Program-made: the position numbers and the translations under genes
The notes under the pieces: model-generated
Seen by the model: the letters and a program-made list of their open reading frames with translations, nothing else
Told to the model about the DNA's origin: nothing
Database searches by the model: none
Assembly: GCA_023431345.1 (NCBI GenBank)
Contig: JAEYWK010000237.1
Location: forward strand, 25,277-89,276
DNA length: 64,000 nt
Source: Pseudomonadota bacterium
Lineage (GTDB): Bacteria; Myxococcota_A; Polyangia; Polyangiales; Polyangiaceae
Reading direction: 5' to 3'
Shown: positions 23,846-32,412 of the stretch, piece after piece
How positions within the stretch are numbered: the first letter of the stretch is position 1
Layout of the letters: every line of letters begins with the position of its first letter

Positions 23846-25990
23846 CTAAGGCTCGCGCGCAAGCCGGCGCAGCGCGCGCCGCGCGCCCTCGCCCGTTACG
23901 CCCGCGTCGTACACGCAGGCGTCGAGGCGCCGCATCAGCCAGGGCAGCGGATCGCGGTCGGCGGGGTCGCCCGGCAGCTCACCGAGGTACTGCTCGGTTG
24001 GGGGATGCGCGCTCGCGGCGACGCTCGTCTGGAGCGAGAGTCGAGCGTCGATCGCCGCGCGCGCGCCGTCGAGCTCAGCGCGCACCGCGCCCGGCGAAAG
24101 GCCCGCTCTTCGGCGTTGCAGCAACGAGCGCAGCGACGACAGGTGCGCCATCAAGCGCTGGGCGTGATCGAGCAGGGTCATGAGCTCACTCACGGGCGGC
24201 CGAACGCGGCGAGGCTCGGCCGCGCTGCGCCGTAGCGCCGCCGCCACCACCTCCAGCGAGTCGTAGGCGCGTTGACGCATCAGCCGATGCTCGGCGCGCA
24301 CCTCGTCGAGCTCGAGGGTGCGCCGAGCGTAGTCTCGCAGCGCGCTGAGCGCTCGCTCGACCGCCGCCGGCAGCGCGCGCCGCTCCCAGCTCGGTAGCAC
24401 GTAGCTGAAGCCCCAGGCCAAGAGCGCGCCCGCCACCGTGTCGAGCAGCCGCTCGATCACGAGGGAGGTCGCCATCGGGGCTACGAAGTGAGCTTGGAGC
24501 AGGGCCATCACGGTGCCGGCGATGGCCGTCAGCAGGTAGCGCACGTTCACGAACGCGTGGGCCAGCCCGACCGCGGCGACGAACGCCAGTTGCAGCAGCG
24601 GCTCGGGCGCGATCGGCACCATCGCCATCACGAGCGCGCAGCCGATGGCGGTCCCGAGCACGCGCGCGTTGCGGCGCGACAGCGTGTCGTCGAGCGTTCC
24701 GCGCAACACCACGACGACGCTGAGCAGCATCCAATACGGCCGCGTCGCCCAGGGTAGGGCGATCGCCAGCGCGTAGGCCGTGGCCAGCGCCAGGGCGCTG
24801 CGCAGGGCGTGGCGCAGCACGGGTGAGGCGAGCGTGAGGTGGTCGCGGAGGGCGGCGAGTGGCCAGGTGTCGTCATCGACCACGAAGCGCAGCAGATCGC
24901 CTGCGCCGAGTGAGGCGCGCGGCTCTTCGCCGAGCAAGATCTGCCGCATCGCTTCGACCTCTTCGGACAAGTAGCGCAGACGCGCCGTCACGACCGGCAA
25001 GAGCCGCGCGCGCGCGCCGCCAGCCACCAGCTGCTCGGCTTCGGACAGGTCCGGGAGCGCGACGGCGGGCAGCGCCGCGAGCTCCGCCGTGCGCTGCTCG
25101 CGCTGAGCTCGCGCCAGCTGCTCGAGCCGCTCGCTCAGGCGGCGCAGCCCCACCGCCAAGCGTGCGCGGACGAAGCGCGCGGCCGGATCGCGACCGAGCA
25201 GCTCGAGATCGAGCCGTGAAGTGAGGACGAGCTCGCGCAGCTCCGCCACCCGCGCGAGCAGCGCCACCTCGACGCGCCCCGCGCCGCGCGCCGCAGCCGG
25301 GTACACGAGGTCACGCGCCACCTGCAGCGCTCGCGCGAGGCGCTGCTCTTCGCTCAGCTGAGCCAGGCGCGCCTGCGCGACGCCGCCGAGCTCGGTCGTG
25401 TCGGTGTCTTCGGTCCACTCGCTGCCGCCGGTCGTGATGACGTCGGCGCGCTTACGCAGAAGCCCCGCCGCCGCGTCGAGCGCGCTCCACACCGCGAGCG
25501 CGCGGTAGCGGGGCTCGAGCAGCTTGGCGGTGAGCGCAGCCCAGACCGCGTACAGCGCGACCCCCGCCGCGCTTGCGCCCGCGACCGCCAGCGCCGAGCC
25601 GCTGAGCGGTCGAGCCATCGAGAAGATCACCCCGAGCAGCGTGGCGAAGGCGATCGGCGCCGCCTTGGCGCCCCAGCTCATCCCCAGCAGCGCCGCGAAC
25701 GCCAGCGCCGTGAGCGTGAACCCGCGCAGGTACACGTGCTCCGTCGTGAGCAGCACCAAGAAGGTGGCGAGCGAGCCGAGCAGTCCGCCCGTCAGGGTGC
25801 GGCGCAGCGTCGGCAGCGCGCGGCCCGTGAGGTGCGGCAAGCTCGCGAGCACCGCCCCCACGCTGGCGGCTTGCGCGAGGTCATGCTCGATGAGCCGCGA
25901 CGTCGCGAGCTGCACGAGGCCCACGCCGACGCTGACGGTGAGGCCGTTCACCAGGTAGGCCGGCCAGCGATGAGCCCAGCGCCCGAGCAT
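23846..25990 (-). CDS. FUSC-family (aromatic acid/fusaric acid exporter-like) inner-membrane protein
   Basis: About 714 residues from ATG 25990, where the first membrane segment begins (WAHRWPAYLVNGLTVSVGVG); the longer open frame toward 26302 overlaps the LysR gene and is rejected. There are two membrane halves, each of about five or six helices, separated by a long Arg/Leu/Glu-rich cytoplasmic helical region. The second half carries PYWMLLSVVVVLRGTLDDTLSRRNARVLGT, quoted here only as a landmark of the FUSC/YccS motif, and a C-terminal helical domain follows. Such proteins form the membrane part of aromatic-acid efflux systems. The gene follows the LysR stop after 11 bp. Confidence 0.85.
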   Translation of the reverse strand: MLGRWAHRWPAYLVNGLTVSVGVGLVQLATSRLIEHDLAQAASVGAVLASLPHLTGRALPTLRRTLTGGLLGSLATFLVLLTTEHVYLRGFTLTALAFAALLGMSWGAKAAPIAFATLLGVIFSMARPLSGSALAVAGASAAGVALYAVWAALTAKLLEPRYRALAVWSALDAAAGLLRKRADVITTGGSEWTEDTDTTELGGVAQARLAQLSEEQRLARALQVARDLVYPAAARGAGRVEVALLARVAELRELVLTSRLDLELLGRDPAARFVRARLAVGLRRLSERLEQLARAQREQRTAELAALPAVALPDLSEAEQLVAGGARARLLPVVTARLRYLSEEVEAMRQILLGEEPRASLGAGDLLRFVVDDDTWPLAALRDHLTLASPVLRHALRSALALATAYALAIALPWATRPYWMLLSVVVVLRGTLDDTLSRRNARVLGTAIGCALVMAMVPIAPEPLLQLAFVAAVGLAHAFVNVRYLLTAIAGTVMALLQAHFVAPMATSLVIERLLDTVAGALLAWGFSYVLPSWERRALPAAVERALSALRDYARRTLELDEVRAEHRLMRQRAYDSLEVVAAALRRSAAEPRRVRPPVSELMTLLDHAQRLMAHLSSLRSLLQRRRAGLSPGAVRAELDGARAAIDARLSLQTSVAASAHPPTEQYLGELPGDPADRDPLPWLMRRLDACVYDAGVTGEGARRALRRLAREP

Positions 25991-26001
25991 CGCGGCAGAC
26001 G

Positions 26002-26937
26002 CTAGCGCGGCGGAGCCTGCTTGGCGCGCGCGGCCCGGTTTCGGGACGACTGTCGCGCGCGCTTCACGCCGACCTGCCGGACGGTTTCGATGAAGCGCGC
26101 CACCGTCGGCGAGGCCTCGTCGGTCCGCCACACTAGCGAGAGCTCGGTCGTGGGCGAGCCGATGATGGGCCGGAGCACGATGTCGACCCGGCGCAGCTCG
26201 CGCACCGATTCGGGCAAAATCGACACACCGAAGCCGGCGCCGACCAGCGCCAGCACGTCCATCTGCGGCGCCACCTGCTCGATGTGAGGGGTGAAGCCGC
26301 AATCACGGCAGAACCCCATCACGAAATCGAAGAAGCCGGGCCCGCGGCTGCGCGGGAAGAAAACGAACGGCTCGCTCGCTACCTGGCTCAGCGCGATGCG
26401 TTCGCGCACCGCGAGTCGATGATCGAACGGCAGCGCCAGAACCAGCTTTTCGCGCCGCACGGTCTCCGACGACAGCTGCGGGTCGTGCAGCGGCGTTCGC
26501 ACGAACGCCACGTCGAGATCGCCGCCCTTCAGGGCCGCGATCTGCTCGGCCGGCGCCAGCTCTTGCAGCTGAATCGTGATGTCGGGCAAACGACCTCGAA
26601 AGGCGCGCAGCAGCTGGGTCAAACCGCTGTAGGCGAGCGACGGTGGGTAGCCGATCGAGATGCTGCCGCTGTGCCCGGCGCCGGCGCGCCGCGCCGCACG
26701 CACGCCGATCTCTACCGCCTCCAAGACCCCGCGCGCGTGCTCGAGCAGGGCGACGCCGGCCGCCGTCAGCGCGATCGGCCGGCGCGAGCGGTCGAACAGC
26801 GCGTAGCCGAGCTCACGTTCGAGATCTTGCAGCTGCTTGCTCAGCGGAGGCTGGGCTATTCCGAGCCGCTCGGCGGCGAGCCCGAAGTGCCGCTCCTCAG
26901 CGACGGCCGTGAAATAGCGCAAATGTCGCAGCTCCAA
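26002..26937 (-). CDS. LysR-type transcriptional regulator (CatM/BenM-like)
   Basis: 311 residues. The N-terminal winged helix (MELRHLRYFTAVAEERHFGLAAERL, quoted as MELRHLRYF...AERLGIAQPPLSKQ) has the form typical of the CatM/BenM/CbnR branch. A linker helix and the two-lobed effector domain follow (SISIGYPPSLAYSGL, ITIQLQELAPAEQ, DVAFVRTPLHDP). The C terminus is basic and low in complexity. It heads the FUSC-antiporter operon and is divergent from the RND genes, with a perfect ATAC-N7-GTAT box between them. It probably controls both operons in response to an aromatic acid; the ligand is inference. Confidence 0.92.
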   Translation of the reverse strand: MELRHLRYFTAVAEERHFGLAAERLGIAQPPLSKQLQDLERELGYALFDRSRRPIALTAAGVALLEHARGVLEAVEIGVRAARRAGAGHSGSISIGYPPSLAYSGLTQLLRAFRGRLPDITIQLQELAPAEQIAALKGGDLDVAFVRTPLHDPQLSSETVRREKLVLALPFDHRLAVRERIALSQVASEPFVFFPRSRGPGFFDFVMGFCRDCGFTPHIEQVAPQMDVLALVGAGFGVSILPESVRELRRVDIVLRPIIGSPTTELSLVWRTDEASPTVARFIETVRQVGVKRARQSSRNRAARAKQAPPR

Positions 26938-26985
26938 GCTAGGCCTCCGGGGTTACGAGCACGTGGTTGGGACGTTCGCGCTGTT

Positions 26986-27000
26986 ATACTCAAAAAGTAT
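26986..27000. promoter_or_regulatory. LysR-type operator, ATAC-N7-GTAT
   Basis: ATAC (26986-26989), seven bases, then GTAT (26997-27000) is an exact match to the recognition pattern known for CatM and BenM. It lies 48 bp upstream of the LysR start and 78 bp upstream of the RND start. A TATATT hexamer at 27018-27023 could be the rightward -10, placing the box near its -35 region. Confidence 0.6.
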
Positions 27001-27077
27001 GATGATCGCTCATTTCATATATTGGACGTTCTAAACGAGCGTCTTACAAAGCCAGCCAACGTTTCCGTGGTGCTGCA

Positions 27078-30000
27078 ATGTGGTTAGTGCTGGTGGCGCT
27101 CAAGCGCCCTTACACCTTCGTGGTGATGTCGCTCCTCATCGTGATCGTGGGGGTGCTGTCCATCATCAAGATGCCGACGGACATCTTCCCGAACGTCGAC
27201 ATCCCCGTCATCTCCGTGGTTTGGAACTACGGCGGCCTCCCGCCCGAGGAGATGGAGCGCCGGGTCACCAACAACTTCGAACGCTTCCTCACCACCGTCG
27301 TTAACGACATCGATCACGTCGAGAGTCAGACGCTCACGGGCGTGGCCGTGATCAAGATCTTCTTTCAGCCGGAAGCGAAGATCGAGGAGGCCATCGCTCA
27401 GGTCACCGCCGTCGCGCAGGGCGCGGTCCGGCAAATGCCGCCGGGCGCCACGCCTCCGCTGATCATCCGCTACAGCGCGTCGAACGTGCCCATCGTCCAG
27501 CTGGCGCTCGGTAGCGACTCGCTGAGCGAGCAGCAGCTGTTCGACCTCGGCATCAACGTGGTGCGCGCCGACATCGTGACGGTGCCGGGAGCGCAGGTGC
27601 CCTGGCCGTACGGCGGCAAGCAGCGCCAGGTGATGATCGACATCGATCCCAAGCGCCTCTACGCCTGGGGCCTGTCACCGCGCGACGTGAACACGGCGCT
27701 CGGCTTGGGCAACGTGGTCTTGCCCTCCGGCACCGCCAAGATGGGCACGGCCGAGTACCCGGTGGTGCTCAACAGCAGCCCCGAGCTGATGGAAGAGATC
27801 GGCTCCATCCCGATCAAGACGGTTCGGGGCACGCCCATCTACATCCGTGACGTCGCGAACGTGCGCGACGGCAACTCGCCGCAGACGAGCATGGTGCACG
27901 TCGAGGGGCGGCGCTCGGTGCTGATGAGCGTCTTGAAGCTCGGCCGCGCCAGCACGCTCGACGTCGTCGCGCGTATCCGCGAGATGCTGCCGCAGACGAT
28001 GGCCAAGGTGCCGACCGAGGTGAAGGCGTCCTTGCTCTTCGATCAGTCGGTGTTCGTGCGCGCCGCCGTCGACGGCGTCGCCAAGGAAGCGGTGCTGGCG
28101 GCGTGCTTGACGGCGCTGATGATCTTCCTGTTCCTCGGCAGCTGGCGCAGCACGCTGATCGTGGTCGTGTCGATCCCGCTGTCGATCTTGGTGTCGCTCA
28201 GCTTGCTGTACGCGCTCGGGCACACGCTGAACGTGATGACGCTGGGCGGAATGTCGCTCGCGGTCGGGATCTTGGTCGACGACGCCACGGTGGCGATCGA
28301 GAACATCCACCGCCACATGGCGCAGAAGAAGCCGTTCGTCACCGCCATCATCGACGGCGCGCAAGAGATCGCGGTGCCGGCGCTGGTGGCGACGCTGTGC
28401 ATCTGCATCGTGTTCGTGCCGGTGGCGTTCATCACCGGCCCCGCGAAGTACCTGTTCGCGCCGATGGCGCTGGCGGTGGTGTTCGCGATGTTCACGAGCT
28501 ACGTGCTGTCGCGCACGCTGGTGCCGACGCTCGTGAAGTACCTGCTCGTGAAGGAGGCGGCGGCTCATCACAACTCCGGCCACGCCGTCGCTCGCAGCGG
28601 CTTCTTCGCCGCCTTCGAGCGGGGCTTCGAGCGGCTGCGCCTGTGGTACGGCGGCTACCTCGCGCTCGTCTTGCGCCACCGGCCGCTGATGGTGGGCGGC
28701 TTCGCCACGTTCGTGGTCGCCTCGCTGGCGCTGTTTCCGCTGATCGGCCGCGACTTCTTCCCCACCGTGGACGCGGGCCTGATCAAGCTGCACGTGCGCG
28801 GCGTGCCGGGCACCCGCATCGAGGAGACGGAGCGGCACTTCGCCAGCATTCAGGAGACGATCAAGAAGGTCATCCCGAAGGACCAGATCGAGACGCAGCT
28901 CGACAACATCGGCGTGCCCTACAGCGGCATCAACCTCTCGCTCAGCGAGGGGGCGCTGATCTCGTCCGCCGACGGTCAGATCATGATCTCGCTGAAAGAC
29001 GGCCACGCGCCCACCGCCGACTACGTGCGCGAGCTGCGGCGCGTGCTGAACCGCGAGTACCCGGAGAGCACGTTCTTCTTCTTGCCGCCGGACATCTCGA
29101 CGCAGGTGCTGAACTTCGGTTTGCCCGCGCCCATCGACGTACAGATCGTGAGCGCGCCGGGTAGAGAGCGAGAGGCGTACGGGCTCGCCCTGCAGCTGCG
29201 CGACAAAGTCGCTGCCATCCCGGGCACCGCCGACGTGCGGCTGGCGCAAGTGACGCGCGTGCCGGGGCTGAAGGTCGACGTCGACCGCACCATGGCCAGC
29301 CAGTTCGGGCTGACCGAGCGCGACGTGGCCAGTGACCTGCTCGTGTCGCTGTCGTCGAGCGGGCAGGTCGCGCCCAGCTTCTGGGTCGACCCGAAGCGCG
29401 GCGTGCAATACCTGGTCGCGGTGCAGACGCCGCAGTACGGCATCGACTCGCTCGACGCCCTGAAGCAGACGCCGATCGCGACGCCGGGGGCGGCGCCGCA
29501 GTTCTTGTCGAACTTGGCGCAAGTCAGCCGCACCGCCAACGCCGCCAACATCACCCGCTACAACCTCGCTCGCACCTACGACGTGCACGCCAACGTCGAC
29601 GGCACCGACCTTGCGTCGGTGGCCAAGGCGCTGTCGAAGTTGGTCGAGGAGACGAAGCCGACGCTGCCGCGCGGCGTGGGCTTGAGCGTCAAGGGTCAGG
29701 TCGAGAGCATGGAGAGCTCGTTCACGGCGCTGGGCTACGGCCTGTTGTTCGCGGTGCTGCTGGTCTACTTGCTGATCGTCGTGAATTTCCAGTCGTGGCT
29801 GGATCCGTTCATCATCTTGATGGCGCTGCCGGGCGCGCTCGCGGGTATCGCGTGGATGCTGTTCGTCACGCACACCACGTTCAGCGTGCCCGCGCAGATG
29901 GGCACCATCATGTGCGTGGGCGTGGCGACCGCGAACAGCATCTTGGTCGTCAGCTTCGCCAACGATCAACGCAAGTATGGCCTCGACGCGACCCAGGCCG

Positions 30001-30239
30001 CGCTCGCGGCGGGCATGACGCGCCTGCGCCCGGTGCTGATGACGGCGCTAGCCATGATCATCGGCATGCTGCCGATGTCGCTCGGCGTGGGCGAGGGCGG
30101 CGAGCAGAACGCGCCGCTCGGCCGGGCCGTGATCGGAGGCCTGATTTGCGCCACCCTGTCGACCCTGTTCTTCGTGCCCGTGATGTACTCGCTGCTGCGC
30201 AGGCAGCCGCCACGAGCGCCGACGTTGGAGGAAGCATGA
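27078..30239 (+). CDS. RND efflux permease (HAE1/AcrB superfamily)
   Basis: 1053 residues, the expected size. It starts with ALKRPYTFVVMSLLIVIVG and TDIFPNVDIPVISVVW, and the first periplasmic loop contains GLPPEEMERRVT. A second membrane/periplasmic repeat begins near residue 540 (RHRPLMVGGFATFVV, FPLIGRDFFPTVD). The central helices carry LGGMSLAVGILVDDATVAIENI, quoted only in its key part LAVGILVDDATVAIENI, with the paired acidic residues of the proton relay. It overlaps the adaptor gene by the bases ATGA. Position next to a LysR gene suggests export of a toxic or aromatic compound; substrate unknown. Confidence 0.93.
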   Translation: MWLVLVALKRPYTFVVMSLLIVIVGVLSIIKMPTDIFPNVDIPVISVVWNYGGLPPEEMERRVTNNFERFLTTVVNDIDHVESQTLTGVAVIKIFFQPEAKIEEAIAQVTAVAQGAVRQMPPGATPPLIIRYSASNVPIVQLALGSDSLSEQQLFDLGINVVRADIVTVPGAQVPWPYGGKQRQVMIDIDPKRLYAWGLSPRDVNTALGLGNVVLPSGTAKMGTAEYPVVLNSSPELMEEIGSIPIKTVRGTPIYIRDVANVRDGNSPQTSMVHVEGRRSVLMSVLKLGRASTLDVVARIREMLPQTMAKVPTEVKASLLFDQSVFVRAAVDGVAKEAVLAACLTALMIFLFLGSWRSTLIVVVSIPLSILVSLSLLYALGHTLNVMTLGGMSLAVGILVDDATVAIENIHRHMAQKKPFVTAIIDGAQEIAVPALVATLCICIVFVPVAFITGPAKYLFAPMALAVVFAMFTSYVLSRTLVPTLVKYLLVKEAAAHHNSGHAVARSGFFAAFERGFERLRLWYGGYLALVLRHRPLMVGGFATFVVASLALFPLIGRDFFPTVDAGLIKLHVRGVPGTRIEETERHFASIQETIKKVIPKDQIETQLDNIGVPYSGINLSLSEGALISSADGQIMISLKDGHAPTADYVRELRRVLNREYPESTFFFLPPDISTQVLNFGLPAPIDVQIVSAPGREREAYGLALQLRDKVAAIPGTADVRLAQVTRVPGLKVDVDRTMASQFGLTERDVASDLLVSLSSSGQVAPSFWVDPKRGVQYLVAVQTPQYGIDSLDALKQTPIATPGAAPQFLSNLAQVSRTANAANITRYNLARTYDVHANVDGTDLASVAKALSKLVEETKPTLPRGVGLSVKGQVESMESSFTALGYGLLFAVLLVYLLIVVNFQSWLDPFIILMALPGALAGIAWMLFVTHTTFSVPAQMGTIMCVGVATANSILVVSFANDQRKYGLDATQAALAAGMTRLRPVLMTALAMIIGMLPMSLGVGEGGEQNAPLGRAVIGGLICATLSTLFFVPVMYSLLRRQPPRAPTLEEA

Positions 30240-31600
30240 CCACGGACGCCCGCCCCGAACCTTCGCGCCAGAGCGACGCCCCGAGCGCGGAGCTCGGCTT
30301 CGATCTGCCTGCCCCCGCCCGCGTGTCGCGCGGCAAAGCCGTGACGCTCGGGCTCGTCGCGGTCGCGGTGCTCGGCGGAGTCTTCGCCCTCGCGTTCTTG
30401 CCGCGACAGGCGGCGCGCGCCGAGCTCGAAGCGCGGGCCATGGAAGCGAGCCAGACCGTGCCGCGCTTCGCGGTCGTGGCCCCCAAGCTCGTATCCAGCG
30501 AGCGCAGCCTCAAGCTGCCGGCCAGCGTGCAGCCGCTCGAAGAAGCGGTGATTTACGCGCGCTCGAGCGGCTACGTCGCGCGCTGGCTCGTGGATCTCGG
30601 CGACAAGGTGCGGGCCGATCAGCTGCTGGCCGAGATCGAGACACCGGAAGTGAACCAGGAGCTGTCGCAGGCGCGCGCGGGCCTCGCCAGGGCGCGCGCC
30701 AGCAAGGCGCAAGCGGAAGCGAGCCGAGGGCTGGCCCAAAGCAAGCTCGCTCGCACGGGGAAGCTGGTCGAAGCGGGCGTGGCCTCGCAGCAAGAGCTCG
30801 AGCAAACCCAAGCCGAGTCCGCCGTTGGCGACTCGACCGTCAACGTCGCGCAAGCGACGATCGAGGCCGAGCAGGCCAACATTCGTCGTTTGTCCGATTT
30901 GCAGCGGTTCTCGAAGGTCACCGCGCCGTTCGCCGGCACGGTCACGGCGCGCAGCGTGGACCGCGGCAGCTTGGTCACGGCCGGCAACGCTACGCCGCTC
31001 TTCAAGATCGCCGCCACCGATACGGTGCGCGTGTTCGTGCAGGTGCCGCAAGACGTCGCGCCGAGCATCACCGTGGGTGCGCAAGCGACGGTCACGGTGC
31101 GCGAGTTTCCGGGCCGTAGCTTCGACGGACAGGTGGCGCGCACCGCCGGCGCGCTCGACTCGGCCACGCGCACCCTCAACACCGAGATTCGCGTGCCCAA
31201 CCCCGACGGCACCCTGCTGAGCGGTATGTACGCTGAGGTCGCGCTCAATTTGAGCTCTGCCCGCGCCGTGTTCGAGATCCCGGCGACGGCCCTGCTGAGC
31301 GACGCTCGAGGAACGCGCGTCGCGCTCGTCCGCCCCGACCAGACGCTGCACCTCGCGCCCATCACCATCGATCGTGATCTCGGCGCGAGCCTGCACGTAT
31401 CCGCCGGCATCAGCGCGAGCGATCGCATCGTGCAGATCGCTGGCGCGGAGCTGTACGAAGGCCAAAAGATCGAGCCGGTGGCGCCGAAGCTGCCCGCGGT
31501 CGCCCCCGGGCCCACGCCGAGCGCGCTCCCGGCGCCGAGCGCCGTGGCCGCGCCGGTGGCCGCGCCCTCGCCCGCGCCCAGCGCGGTCGACGAGCGATGA
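30236..31600 (+). CDS. RND periplasmic adaptor (HlyD/MFP family)
   Basis: 454 residues from ATG 30236, preceded by GGAGGA and overlapping the permease stop as ATGA, which shows translational coupling; longer upstream readings lie inside the permease. A membrane anchor is at about residues 37-56 (TLGLVAVAVLGGVFALAFLP). A lipoyl half-motif (VIYARSSGYVARWLVDLGD), a long coiled-coil hairpin (residues about 140-225) and beta-barrel and membrane-proximal domains follow (DTVRVFVQVPQDVAPSI, GTLLSGMYAEVAL). The tail is Pro/Ala-rich. No TolC-type outer-membrane factor is encoded nearby, so the pump must borrow one from elsewhere. Confidence 0.92.
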   Translation: MTTDARPEPSRQSDAPSAELGFDLPAPARVSRGKAVTLGLVAVAVLGGVFALAFLPRQAARAELEARAMEASQTVPRFAVVAPKLVSSERSLKLPASVQPLEEAVIYARSSGYVARWLVDLGDKVRADQLLAEIETPEVNQELSQARAGLARARASKAQAEASRGLAQSKLARTGKLVEAGVASQQELEQTQAESAVGDSTVNVAQATIEAEQANIRRLSDLQRFSKVTAPFAGTVTARSVDRGSLVTAGNATPLFKIAATDTVRVFVQVPQDVAPSITVGAQATVTVREFPGRSFDGQVARTAGALDSATRTLNTEIRVPNPDGTLLSGMYAEVALNLSSARAVFEIPATALLSDARGTRVALVRPDQTLHLAPITIDRDLGASLHVSAGISASDRIVQIAGAELYEGQKIEPVAPKLPAVAPGPTPSALPAPSAVAAPVAAPSPAPSAVDER

Positions 31601-31613
31601 AGCGCGCCGGCGA

Positions 31614-32243
31614 CTAGCGCGGCCCTTCGGCGGCCTGCAGCTGTCGGAGCAGCCAGGCGTGCGCGCCTTCGGGAGCCCCGAACAGCTCGCCCGCCTCGAG
31701 GTAGCGGCGGATCTTCGCGGTCGGCTCGAGGTAGGAGCGGGAGGTGCGACCGCGGAAGAAGTTGAAGAACGCGCAGCCGTCGAGATCGTTCGCCGAAGGC
31801 TCCCAGAATTGTCGTACGACGAGCTCCGCGGCGGGGCTGACGACCACCCGCGGCAGCGACTGCTCGCGCATCAGGCTCAGCGCTTCGATGACGGCGGGGC
31901 CGGACACGCCCTCGGGGCCGTGCGTCGTCTCACCGACCACGACCGCGCCGCGGCTGCAGAAGCCGGAGCCGAGCAGCGCGTAACACACGTCGGCCACCGT
32001 GACGCAGATGGCGGGAATGCCAGCGCGCGCTGCGCGCACCGAGAGCGCGAAGCGCCGCCCTTCGCGCACGAACTGCGGATGGGTGAGTCGCAGCGCAGTA
32101 CCGGCGCGCGTGCTCGCCCGCAGGCGATCGACGATCTCGTCGGCCCCTTCGAGCGCCGCTTCGAGTGCCATGGTGGGCGTGCTCGTCACGACCTCGACGA
32201 TGGCGAGGAGCCGCCGCACCTTATCGGCGCCGTAGCCGCTCAT
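31614..32243 (-). CDS. Hypothetical protein, degenerate nucleotide-cyclase-like domain
   Basis: A 209-residue soluble protein. The central segment, LGSGFCSRGAVVVGETTHG followed by VSGPAVIEALSLMREQSLPRVVVSP, resembles the beta-alpha-beta core of class III nucleotide cyclase folds in small uncharacterised bacterial proteins. The metal-binding aspartates and the usual FLDILGF entry strand are not evident, so catalysis is doubtful. It lies convergent to the RND adaptor gene (13-bp gap) and downstream of a histidine kinase on the same strand. The fold call is from pattern only. Confidence 0.5.
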   Translation of the reverse strand: MSGYGADKVRRLLAIVEVVTSTPTMALEAALEGADEIVDRLRASTRAGTALRLTHPQFVREGRRFALSVRAARAGIPAICVTVADVCYALLGSGFCSRGAVVVGETTHGPEGVSGPAVIEALSLMREQSLPRVVVSPAAELVVRQFWEPSANDLDGCAFFNFFRGRTSRSYLEPTAKIRRYLEAGELFGAPEGAHAWLLRQLQAAEGPR

Positions 32244-32412
32244 GGGCGGCTACCGGGGTTGGAGGTGGTGGTGCTGCCGAGCATCGCAAGCGCCGCGCGC
32301 GCGGCGGCTCGCCAATATATCCCCACCTCGCGCCGGGTGCTGCGCCGACCGGCGAGGGCCGACTTTCTGCGGCAATTCTGGCGATCGTTGCGGGAGCGCG
32401 CCCCCGTCGTGC

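Noticed and set aside
26002..26302. Upstream extension of the FUSC protein to 26302
   Set aside because: The extra 104 residues lie antiparallel in frame inside the LysR gene and are Arg/Ala-rich without features; the first membrane segment starts at the chosen Met.
27675..29969. A 764-residue frame antisense to the RND permease gene, Arg/His/Asp-rich
   Set aside because: Composition is typical of reverse-complement translation; the plus strand encodes a full-length RND protein.
29795..30235. Upstream extension of the RND adaptor
   Set aside because: The extension is out of frame within the permease gene; ATG 30236 has a strong ribosome-binding site and an ATGA overlap.
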